The notes under the pieces were generated by a model, which worked only from the letters and a program-made list of their open reading frames with translations, was not told where the DNA came from and made no database searches. This document shows positions 1 to 6,823 of a stretch of DNA of 6,836 nt, one piece after another (position 1 is the stretch's first letter; every line of letters starts with the position of its first letter). This DNA comes from CAZZIZ01 sp964654535 (GTDB lineage: Bacteria > Bacteroidota > Bacteroidia > Chitinophagales > UBA2359), in NCBI GenBank assembly GCA_964654535.1, contig CAZZIZ010000182.1, positions 1 through 6,836 of the forward strand. Direction: 5' to 3'. Both the position numbers and the translations under genes were made by a program.

Positions 1-2633
1 GTCTCTTTTACTTTGGTCATATCTAGATCGCTCGGTGCTTCTGCAATGGCAGTGGCGATTACTTCTTTAGCTGCCGCAATCAACTCATCGGTTTTGTCTG
101 GATCACTATTGAAGGAAACTGAAATGGAGTACTCTTCACGTGGCTTGTCAGTTCCGCCACCAGATACTCGCACGCCATATACGCCGCCCTTATCTTCTCT
201 AAGCGATTCTCTTAGTTTTATTCTGACGTAGGCCAGCATAGAATTGAGCTCGTAAGAATTGTCTTTGTTGTATTCGAATGGGCCGTGCCAGTACATTTCT
301 ACGTTGGTCTTAGGCGCCGCACCATTTTTGAACCGATCGATGGTTTTTCCTGGGGTCGCTTTTATTCCTATGTCCACCCATTTTTCTTTGCGATCAATTG
401 AGGGTAAATTTCCTAGGTATTTCTGCGCGTATTTTTTAAGCGTTGCTTCGTCATAATTTCCAACGAAACTAAAAACGAAATCAGAGGCATCGGCAAAGCG
501 CTCTTTGTAGATTCTTTGCGCTTCATTAAAATCTAACTTGTCCAGTGATTCCTCGCTTGGGAAACCAACTCTCGCGTGGTTGTTGAACTTTTTCTTTGAG
601 CTGTAATCAAAGAAGTAGTATTGCGGATTGGAGAGCAGATTTTTGTAAATGCCTTTTTGCTTGTTGATGAATGAGGTGAATGATTCTTCATCGAACCTTG
701 GGTTGGTGAAGTAATAATAAATCATTTGAAACATGGTTTCCAAATCGTCTGGAGAAGCGGAGCCGCCCATGCCTTCGCTAAGTGCGCCTATGTAAGGAGA
801 CACTCTGACGGTCTTGCCCGCCATGAGTTTTTCCAATTGCGTACTGGAAAACTGGGAGATACCTGATTCGAGCGCAATACTGGCCGCGTTCGAACCATCT
901 TGATGTTCCTGGTCGTTGTACAATGAAGTTCCGCCATCGCTCGAAGCGCTCATTAAAATCTCATCATTCTTAAAGTCTGTTTTCTTGAAATAAACCTCCA
1001 CTCCGTTTTCCAACTCGATAAATTTTACGCCGGCGTCGTAGTCTTTGCGCTCAACAATAGCTTTTTCGGCAAGCGCTTCGCTGAAAAATGGAGCTGATGC
1101 TACGTCATCTGCATATGGCTCAACTGAAGCAGCGGCAACTTTGTCTACTAAAGCGCGCACTGCTGCTTCTGTCGGTAAAGGCGTCTCGTCTTTTTTAGGG
1201 CCAGAAACTATTATAACTCTACTGTCATCTTTGATCCACTGTTTTGCTAGGGCATTTATTTCGGACAACTCGATACTTGGGAGAAACTTATTGACCATCT
1301 TGAGTCTGTACTCAGGACTTGGAACTGGATCGTTATCTAGATAATTGTAAACATAGGCCATCGCGATTCTGCCTGATTCTGTTTTATCCATTTCTTTAAC
1401 TGCTCTCTCCGCAGATTCCATTATTTCTGCTTTCACTCTTTCAAATTCGGAAGCGGTAAATCCGTGTTCTAGCACTCTTTTATTTTCTGTCATTAATGCC
1501 TCGAGCGCTGCTTCGGCCTTTCCTTCTGGTGCCATAGCAAAGGAGGAATAGCTATCTATATCGCCAACGTCTCCTCTATAACTTGAGTTGGCAAAGATAA
1601 ATGGCGGATCGGCTGCTTTGGTTAATTCTCCTAATCGTGCATTGAGCATACCATTATATGCCCCTCGGACATAACTTTCTCTCATATCCGCGATTGTTCT
1701 TGTTTCTATCTTATCATGCTTGTACATCATTTGAATTCTGGTAAATGATGCTTCCTCGTCTGAAACAACTTTTACTAGTGTTTCGTCGTGCATAGGAACA
1801 TTGAAGTCTTTTCTTTTTCTCGGATTTTCGACGGCAGGAATTGAACCAAACATTTCTTTGAGCTGCGCCTCAACTTTTGCTACATCAATATCGCCAACCA
1901 CCACGACAGCCATTAGGTCTGGTCGGTACCAATCTTTGTAGAATCGTTTAACCGTTTCGTAAGAAGCATTGTTGATGATGTCCATATCGCCAATCGGCAA
2001 TCTAGATGCGTATTGTGAGTTTTGATAGACAATAGGGAAGTACTCATTTTGCATTCGCTGGTCAGGGCTCAATCTTGATCTCCATTCCGATTCGACCACA
2101 CCTCTTTCTTTGTCTATCTCTTCGTCTTCAAAAGTTATGGCGTGTGCCCAGTCTTTTATGATCAGCATTCCTTGATCGAAAAGTTCCATACTGTCAGTTC
2201 TTACTTGCAACATGTAAACCGTCTCGTCAAAGGAAGTGTAAGCATTTAAGTCGGCGCCAAATCGCGTACCAATACTTTCTAAGTAGTCCACTAACTCTGA
2301 CTTAGCAAAGTTTTCGGTTCCGTTGAAGGCCATATGTTCCACAAAGTGGGCGAGTCCTTTCTGGTCTTCGTCTTCGAGGATAGAGCCTGCATTGACAGCT
2401 AATCTAAGCTCCGCTCTGTTTTCGGGCTTGCTATTCTTTTGAATGTAGTACTTCATTCCGTTGCCTAGCATTCCTGTGGTGACTCTATTGTCCAGAGCGA
2501 TGCGCTCCGACATTGGGTCGCTCTGCGACACGCTGATTGGTGCTTCTGGTGTTTTGACGCCTGCCGTTTTTGGTGAACAGGCAATAGCCGTAATGATCAT
2601 TGCCGTTAGGCAAATACTTAAATAGTGCTTCAT
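1..2633 (-). CDS. M16 family zinc peptidase lipoprotein (PqqL/pitrilysin-like), C-terminus cut by window edge
   Basis: Envelope metallopeptidase of the insulinase/pitrilysin family, expected to degrade peptides or small unfolded proteins in the periplasm. The frame is open from an ATG at 2633 to the window edge (877 complete codons); full-length relatives are usually somewhat over 900 residues, so only the extreme C-terminus should be missing. Residues 1-19 form a hydrophobic signal ending in AIAC, a lipobox with Cys19 as likely lipidation site. The inverted zinc motif HFVEH is at residues 96-100 (2334-2348), followed by E176 and E183 in the KERGVVESEW segment, matching the distal glutamates of the family (E183 as third zinc ligand). 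The second, non-catalytic half starts near residue 535 and lacks HxxEH. It keeps the conserved Arg/Tyr pair, R812 and Y819 in LREDKGGVYGV, which corresponds by motif and seven-residue spacing to R824/Y831 of insulin-degrading enzyme. All catalytic residues are present, so the enzyme should be active. The leader has no Shine-Dalgarno. Family is certain; substrate is unknown. Confidence 0.95.
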   Translation of the reverse strand, partial: MKHYLSICLTAMIITAIACSPKTAGVKTPEAPISVSQSDPMSERIALDNRVTTGMLGNGMKYYIQKNSKPENRAELRLAVNAGSILEDEDQKGLAHFVEHMAFNGTENFAKSELVDYLESIGTRFGADLNAYTSFDETVYMLQVRTDSMELFDQGMLIIKDWAHAITFEDEEIDKERGVVESEWRSRLSPDQRMQNEYFPIVYQNSQYASRLPIGDMDIINNASYETVKRFYKDWYRPDLMAVVVVGDIDVAKVEAQLKEMFGSIPAVENPRKRKDFNVPMHDETLVKVVSDEEASFTRIQMMYKHDKIETRTIADMRESYVRGAYNGMLNARLGELTKAADPPFIFANSSYRGDVGDIDSYSSFAMAPEGKAEAALEALMTENKRVLEHGFTASEFERVKAEIMESAERAVKEMDKTESGRIAMAYVYNYLDNDPVPSPEYRLKMVNKFLPSIELSEINALAKQWIKDDSRVIIVSGPKKDETPLPTEAAVRALVDKVAAASVEPYADDVASAPFFSEALAEKAIVERKDYDAGVKFIELENGVEVYFKKTDFKNDEILMSASSDGGTSLYNDQEHQDGSNAASIALESGISQFSSTQLEKLMAGKTVRVSPYIGALSEGMGGSASPDDLETMFQMIYYYFTNPRFDEESFTSFINKQKGIYKNLLSNPQYYFFDYSSKKKFNNHARVGFPSEESLDKLDFNEAQRIYKERFADASDFVFSFVGNYDEATLKKYAQKYLGNLPSIDRKEKWVDIGIKATPGKTIDRFKNGAAPKTNVEMYWHGPFEYNKDNSYELNSMLAYVRIKLRESLREDKGGVYGVRVSGGGTDKPREEYSISVSFNSDPDKTDELIAAAKEVIATAIAEAPSDLDMTKVKE

Positions 2634-2649
2634 GAATTTTATTCTTATT

Positions 2650-2663
2650 ACTAGAGCACTAGT
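2650..2663. repeat. Small inverted repeat in the leader of the M16 gene
   Basis: Perfect 5-bp arms ACTAG and CTAGT separated by four bases, lying 17 to 30 nt before the M16 start codon. It could form a weak hairpin in the mRNA leader or be a small operator. Such short arms arise easily by chance, so function is uncertain. Confidence 0.3.
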
Positions 2664-2733
2664 TTAAGGAAAAGATGCCCATATATGAAGTAATGGCGCA
2701 TATTTAACTTGATATGTAGTTAAAACGCAGGAG

Positions 2734-2754
2734 AAATAGAGTAAGCGAGCTTAC
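2734..2754 (-). terminator. Weak candidate terminator after the anti-sigma/barrel gene
   Basis: Read on the minus strand, GTAAGCTCGCTTAC begins 7 nt after the TAG stop of the barrel gene. It is a perfect palindromic hairpin (GTAAG/CTTAC with a four-base loop, or six pairs with two bases), followed by the T-rich but interrupted TCTATTT. The stem is short and only moderately GC-rich, so at best it is a leaky intrinsic terminator separating the three-gene operon from the M16 gene. Confidence 0.35.
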
Positions 2755-2761
2755 AATAAGT

Positions 2762-4456
2762 CTAAGACTTGTATTTCCTTTTTTTCTTTCCTGGATTCAT
2801 CCAGATGTTTACACCAAACTGGCAACCCAATCGATACAGCTGATGATTGATTATGTAATCGTCTTGAGTAAGCTTACCGAGTGGAAGGTTTAGTCTGGGA
2901 GACACTACAAAATTTACCCGCTCACTTAACCGACGATGATATTCTCCAGCAAACCAGAGGGAGAGGCCAGCGCTACGTCTAAAGATTCTATCATAGGCTG
3001 AACTACTGGAATTTGTTAGGTCATGAGTAAACAGAACATCACCATCCAAAGAAGAAATAGCACCTCGGAACTTAAAGTAAAGGTTTAGGTCAAGTCCACC
3101 CATAAATTTGTAGTCGTAATTTCTTTTACGGCGGGCGATTCCCAGCGCTATCGGAACGTTTACAAAATGATATCGGTTTGCGAACTGTTGGTTTGTGGTG
3201 GTCGTTGTAGTTACAAGCTTTTCTTCCGTAATCTGATCTACGACTTGGCCTTCTCCATTAATAACTTCGGCTATGACGACATCTTGATATGCGGTGCTTA
3301 CTTCGGTCAAGTTATTTCTAAAGGAACCGTTGAGTTGTAGGTATTCTAATCCGATGCCTAAATAGAGACCTTTTTTGTGCTGCCAGCCATAACGAAACTC
3401 GAATGAAAATGCTTCTGCTTGTTTTTCAAACTCGTCTCGCGCTGCTTCTAGTTCTTCACCTCCAGCACCCATAAGTTGGTCATCGTTGATTCGAATACTA
3501 TGAATAGCCAAGACTGGAGCAGCGGATAATGAAATTTCTTGATACCAATCGGGATTTTTCTTTTTGGCTACATCTACTTTTGCTTTTTTCTCCTTGTCCT
3601 TTTGGCTTTGCTTTTCTTTTTTGTTTCCTTTTTTTAGCTTTCTCGATTTTCTATTACTCAGTTTTGACGCTTTTTTCGATAGGCTATTTTCTGTACGCTT
3701 GGCATCCTTTGTTGATGTATTTGATTTTTCAGGCGCTGGAATAAGTGCGTTAATTTTGGTTTTATGCTCGGCTTCACCCGATTCTTTTTTGATGAATACA
3801 TCAATTGATTGCTCAATGTCGTCATCAGTTTTTGCAATCGATTCGACTATGATTTTTTCGCTAGACTTACTTTCAGGCCTGTTGCTTTTATTGCTGCCTT
3901 GCTTGCTAATCACTTTCTTTGGTTCTTCTTCGAATGCAAGGGCTTTGTACGTGTTTGTTGCGAGTTCTTGAGTTTTTTGATCCTTTTTAGCGTATTGCTC
4001 TATTGAGTTATCTGACTGATGGTATAAAGCTTCATTGTTCTTAGATCCGTTAAAGACTGTGCTGTTGTTTTCCATTTTAGTTCGAGGATCGGGAATAGCA
4101 GTCGGTAATTTTGCTTCTGCACTTGCCAAGAGTACTTCACCGTTTTGAGAAGTCTCAGTAGGATTCACAGAATCAGTTTTTCTTTTTTGCTCTGCTTGAA
4201 CTGGTTTTTGCGTTTCGTTTTCAATTATCTCTTTGGAAGACTCCTGCGCGATATGATCGCTGGAAGTATTGAAGTCTAGTTGCCAATAGAGCAAGGCCAT
4301 ACTGGAAGCGCCAATGAGGAACCAGAGAATTATAAACCTCCTCTTTTTCTTCTTCAATCGCGGTTCTATTTCTTCCCATAGCTCATCGGTTGTAAAATCT
4401 GGCTCAATTGTTCCAAGCGATTGCTTTAAATATTTATCAAACTGACTTTCTGACAT
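2762..4456 (-). CDS. Dual-membrane-spanning anti-sigma factor-like protein with C-terminal outer-membrane beta-barrel (Dma-like)
   Basis: Probable regulator of the ECF sigma factor encoded just upstream. From the ATG at 4456 it has 564 residues. Residues 1-40 are a charged cytoplasmic segment with the pattern of Bacteroidota anti-sigma N-termini (FDKYL, DELWEEI, then KKKKRR as positive-inside anchor). One transmembrane helix spans about residues 41-60 (4277-4336). A polar linker, probably disordered, covers about 61-300 and ends in a stretch where 18 of 40 residues are Lys (3557-3676). Residues about 303-553 (2798-3550) show alternating amphipathic beta-strands, including RYHFVNVPIALG, the 'strand with IPL/VPI' signature of OMP_b-brl-type barrels, and a last strand GCQFGVNIWM. 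A lysine-rich tail of 11 residues follows. No signal peptide other than the internal helix is present, so the chain should cross inner membrane, periplasm and outer membrane. An in-frame TTG at 4480 would add 8 residues; the ATG is preferred because it starts the typical MSESQFDKYL and shortens the overlap with the sigma gene to 20 nt. Architecture is well supported; sigma binding is inferred from gene order and N-terminus. Confidence 0.85.
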   Translation of the reverse strand: MSESQFDKYLKQSLGTIEPDFTTDELWEEIEPRLKKKKRRFIILWFLIGASSMALLYWQLDFNTSSDHIAQESSKEIIENETQKPVQAEQKRKTDSVNPTETSQNGEVLLASAEAKLPTAIPDPRTKMENNSTVFNGSKNNEALYHQSDNSIEQYAKKDQKTQELATNTYKALAFEEEPKKVISKQGSNKSNRPESKSSEKIIVESIAKTDDDIEQSIDVFIKKESGEAEHKTKINALIPAPEKSNTSTKDAKRTENSLSKKASKLSNRKSRKLKKGNKKEKQSQKDKEKKAKVDVAKKKNPDWYQEISLSAAPVLAIHSIRINDDQLMGAGGEELEAARDEFEKQAEAFSFEFRYGWQHKKGLYLGIGLEYLQLNGSFRNNLTEVSTAYQDVVIAEVINGEGQVVDQITEEKLVTTTTTTNQQFANRYHFVNVPIALGIARRKRNYDYKFMGGLDLNLYFKFRGAISSLDGDVLFTHDLTNSSSSAYDRIFRRSAGLSLWFAGEYHRRLSERVNFVVSPRLNLPLGKLTQDDYIINHQLYRLGCQFGVNIWMNPGKKKRKYKS

Positions 4457-4997
4457 GACTGTTTCTTTGGGATTTTTCAATCAGTTCCTGTAAGCGCTTT
4501 CTTGCCTTTGACAAAAAAGCACGTGAACTACTTTCTTTTATATTCATTAATTCTGCGACTTCCTGATGTTTGTATCCATCAATCGCCACCAGGTTGAACA
4601 CGCATCTATGATTCTCTGGTATGAAATCGAGTAAACGTAGGATGTCCTGAGTATTCAAATTGCTCAAGATCTCTGGAGACATTCCTTGGTCTGGTGAATC
4701 ATCAATACTCCTCAGCACTTGTCTATGCTCTTTTCGATACTTACTAAGCGCTACATTAACTGTGATTTTTGCAGACCAGGCCAAAAAGCCATTTTCATCA
4801 TTGGCCTTGCAACGATCGATACCATTGAAAATTTTGACCAACGCATCTTGAAGAATGTCTTTAGCATCTTCATTTTGATTGGAGTACCGACGACATATCG
4901 AATATAGATATGGTGTTAGACGGTCCACCATTTTTCGTTGGGACCTTCTATCCAGATTTCTACAACCTCTTAAGGTTTTTTTAAAATCGGTACTCAT
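4437..4997 (-). CDS. ECF-type RNA polymerase sigma factor (sigma-70 family)
   Basis: Alternative sigma factor of 186 residues that directs RNA polymerase to a stress or envelope regulon. Region 2 covers about residues 22-92: the 2.2 core-binding helix is EDAKDILQDALVKIF (43-57), and regions 2.3-2.4 with the WSAKITVNVALSKYRKEHR stretch follow (74-92). A short linker leads to region 4 (about 117-175), with LLDFIPENHRCVFNLVAIDGY and a helix-turn-helix over HQEVAELMNIKESSSRAFLSKAR (144-166), which would read the -35 element. Size and the absence of regions 1 and 3 are normal for ECF factors; the style (RY..N.EDAKDILQD) is that of the Bacteroidota group (ECF21-like, my judgement). The ATG at 4997 lies 13 nt after the stop of the lipoprotein gene, and the 3' end overlaps the next gene by 20 nt, which implies cotranscription and translational coupling with its probable anti-sigma factor. 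No Shine-Dalgarno is obvious. Target promoters cannot be told from this window. Confidence 0.95.
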   Translation of the reverse strand: MSTDFKKTLRGCRNLDRRSQRKMVDRLTPYLYSICRRYSNQNEDAKDILQDALVKIFNGIDRCKANDENGFLAWSAKITVNVALSKYRKEHRQVLRSIDDSPDQGMSPEILSNLNTQDILRLLDFIPENHRCVFNLVAIDGYKHQEVAELMNIKESSSRAFLSKARKRLQELIEKSQRNSHVRKSV

Positions 4998-5010
4998 TCA
5001 ATTGCTGCAA

Positions 5011-6783
5011 CTACTGTACTATCCTAAATTTAAATGTGGCCGAAACTGGAACAAGGTTGTTATTGGGGTCAGTACCCATTCCGTTCAAAGAACCTTCTAC
5101 ATAATTTCCGTCATCGCTAGTGATAATTACGTTTACAATTTGATTATTTGTATTGATTGGTTCGGAGTACTGACCGCCATTGTTCGCATCTAAGAAGGTG
5201 GTAAAAAAGTGTACATCGGTACTATAACTGCCCGGTCCTTGGTAGTCTGGAATTTGTAAATCAAAACTGCTGTTACTCGTACTTCCACTGCCAATGTAAA
5301 ATCCAGAACCATCCAAACCAGATTCAACCCATTGGGTTGGTGCAAACTCATACTGATCTCCATCTATATCGGCGATCATATAATCGTCATAAGGAGAACA
5401 CAGTTGTACAGTTCCTAAATCAATATCGGTTAATCCATTAAAAAGCAGTGGTCCGGAGTATAGGTTTTGATCCGCGCTGTAAACGCCAATTTCTATGTTT
5501 GGAAAATCGACACACTTGAGCGGCCCAGTCAAATTAATTTCATCTGATATCAAGCTACTAATTACCGTAGTTCCTCCGGGCATGTAAAGGACTAAATGTC
5601 CTTGCGTAAAGGCTTCTTGGTCGCAGTGTTCTGCGGTACCGTTCACATTTAGTAAAAAGGAGTCAACACTATCGGACAAAACTACATTTCCCAGATTGGT
5701 GTCAACGCTGAAAGGCCCAACGACTTCTGAATAGACTTCGTTGCTGCATTGGTCTACAACCGTAAAAGTCATACTAACTCCAGTAGGAACAGATCCACAG
5801 AACTTTCCAAACTCATCGGTAAACCCCCAATAGCTGAAACCCTCAATTTGATCTTCAACTAATACTTGAAGGAAGCAGCCTGGGCTCCCATCTTCGTTGA
5901 CAATAGTAGCACTAAGGCAAATGGCTGGAAAGGGCTCACAGACTACTAGCCAACAGTTGCCGCTACAAAATCCGCTACCGCTATAGGTATAAAAACCGCT
6001 TTCTATTTCACAAGGTCCAGCTGAAGACCATTGACCAGATTCGGGATCAAAGACAAAGAGTTCTAGGTTGTCAGAATCTACGCTTGAGTTATCACCAACA
6101 GGAATGCTTAATTCGACCAGAGCATCTTCCTTAAACGATAAGGGAAGTGCTGCTTGGGATTCGAAAGAAAGAGCTAGCGCCGCTTTTGCATTTAAGGCAC
6201 TCGCGTTTCCATCTTCGTCGAATGTAACTAGGCTTCCAGGGATATTTTTAATAAAGTCCGGGTCATTAGGATTTAAACTTTTAGAAAACAAATTCTGAGC
6301 GCCTTCAAGCGTTTCTCCTGACAAGGCTGTTAATGCGCCTGCTTCCCAAGATACCTTGCTTCCACCATCAGCGGTGATTTCTGAAGTCTGATTTGCATCG
6401 AATACAACTGGGTCTCCTTTGGAAAGGACGTTTATCTCTAGGTAAGAAGAGCCGTCTGCAAAGAAATTTGCTCCAGCTGCTCCGAGAAAATAATCTGGAT
6501 TGTCGACCTTGGCAACTCCTGCATTTTGACTGACCAAGGCTTGTTCAAATTTGAATTGACCGTTTTCGTCAGTTGTGGTTTCTCCAAATCCCGTTTGTAC
6601 GCTTATATCGGGAACGGCTTTACTCGATTCATCTAACACGATTCCTTGAATCGCGGTGCGAATCAATATTTCAGGAGCTGGCTGATCGGTCTCGATTTCC
6701 ATTACGTCGATATCTTGGCGACAAGCAGATAATGTTGTAATTATCAGGATTATTAGGAGGAAGTATTGTTTTGTAACGTGCAT
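5011..6783 (-). CDS. Multidomain beta-sandwich lipoprotein with carboxypeptidase-regulatory-like domains, function unknown
   Basis: Secreted lipoprotein of 590 residues. Residues 1-20 are a signal peptide with a classic LSAC lipobox; Cys21 is followed by RQDID, whose acidic residues are compatible with surface export as in Bacteroidota lipoproteins. About 43-95 is a carboxypeptidase-regulatory-like domain (IQGIVLDESSKAVPDISV, then TTTDENGQFKF). About 127-280 is a beta-rich domain with GGSKVSWEAGAL and LELFVFDPESGQW. About 286-370 is a second regulatory-like domain (GFTDEFGKFCG) ending DTNLGNVVL. About 374-462 is a diverged similar unit ending DIDLGTVQL. Residues 467-590 (IADIDGDQYEFAPTQW to the C-terminus) look like the calycin-like C-terminal domain of Bacteroidota lipoproteins (DUF6252/DUF5025 style, a resemblance I cannot test). 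There are eleven cysteines after Cys21, seven within residues 258-329, suggesting disulfides. No catalytic motif is visible, so a binding or structural role is more likely. It heads the probable operon with the sigma factor; an ATG at 6783 gives the intact signal peptide. Confidence 0.85.
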   Translation of the reverse strand: MHVTKQYFLLIILIITTLSACRQDIDVMEIETDQPAPEILIRTAIQGIVLDESSKAVPDISVQTGFGETTTDENGQFKFEQALVSQNAGVAKVDNPDYFLGAAGANFFADGSSYLEINVLSKGDPVVFDANQTSEITADGGSKVSWEAGALTALSGETLEGAQNLFSKSLNPNDPDFIKNIPGSLVTFDEDGNASALNAKAALALSFESQAALPLSFKEDALVELSIPVGDNSSVDSDNLELFVFDPESGQWSSAGPCEIESGFYTYSGSGFCSGNCWLVVCEPFPAICLSATIVNEDGSPGCFLQVLVEDQIEGFSYWGFTDEFGKFCGSVPTGVSMTFTVVDQCSNEVYSEVVGPFSVDTNLGNVVLSDSVDSFLLNVNGTAEHCDQEAFTQGHLVLYMPGGTTVISSLISDEINLTGPLKCVDFPNIEIGVYSADQNLYSGPLLFNGLTDIDLGTVQLCSPYDDYMIADIDGDQYEFAPTQWVESGLDGSGFYIGSGSTSNSSFDLQIPDYQGPGSYSTDVHFFTTFLDANNGGQYSEPINTNNQIVNVIITSDDGNYVEGSLNGMGTDPNNNLVPVSATFKFRIVQ

Positions 6784-6784
6784 A

Positions 6785-6801
6785 TTATAGGCTTTCTATA
6801 A
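6785..6801. repeat. Inverted repeat immediately upstream of the lipoprotein start codon
   Basis: Perfect 6-bp arms TTATAG and CTATAA around a five-base centre, ending one base before the ATG of the lipoprotein gene. In mRNA it would be a small AU-rich hairpin over the ribosome-binding position; in DNA it could be an operator. There is no recognisable Shine-Dalgarno here. Sequence symmetry is certain, function is not. Confidence 0.35.
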
Positions 6802-6823
6802 GTAAGACGTAGTTAAGGTAAGA
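6802..6823. repeat. Short direct repeat upstream of the operon
   Basis: On the plus strand GTAAGA occurs twice, at 6802-6807 and 6818-6823, with a 16-nt period. On the coding strand this reads TCTTAC-N10-TCTTAC, 19 to 40 nt before the lipoprotein start codon, where promoter or operator elements would be expected. No clear Bacteroidota TAnnTTTG -7 element accompanies it, and the upstream region is cut by the window edge. Confidence 0.25.

Noticed and set aside
13..1344. Plus-strand open frames opposite the M16 gene (72, 65 and 99 codons)
   Set aside because: The minus strand encodes a continuous M16 peptidase with all family motifs; these are antisense shadows.
2699..2706. TAAATATG on the minus strand as a -7 promoter element for the M16 gene
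   Set aside because: It misses the TAnnTTTG consensus at one defined base and has no TTG at the expected upstream spacing, so I do not call a promoter.
3192..3212. Run of six Thr codons in the barrel domain as a possible slippery simple repeat
   Set aside because: The codons are mixed (ACT, ACA, ACG, ACC), so the DNA is not a simple tandem repeat; it probably encodes a polar loop or strand edge.
3529..4006. Overlapping plus-strand open frames (71, 135 and 65 codons) rich in Phe and Leu
   Set aside because: They lie opposite the Lys/Glu-rich linker of the barrel protein; AAA/GAA codons read backwards give Phe-rich frames. They show no domain and no plausible start context.
4660..5193. Plus-strand open frames opposite the sigma factor and the end of the lipoprotein gene
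   Set aside because: They are antisense to well-supported coding sequence and have no recognisable features.
6068..6298. Plus-strand open frame opposite the lipoprotein gene
   Set aside because: Shadow of the continuous lipoprotein frame; no protein features of its own.
6782..6788. TATAAT-like string directly before the lipoprotein start codon
   Set aside because: It abuts or overlaps the ATG, so it could serve only a leaderless or internal transcript, and Bacteroidota primary promoters use TAnnTTTG rather than TATAAT.
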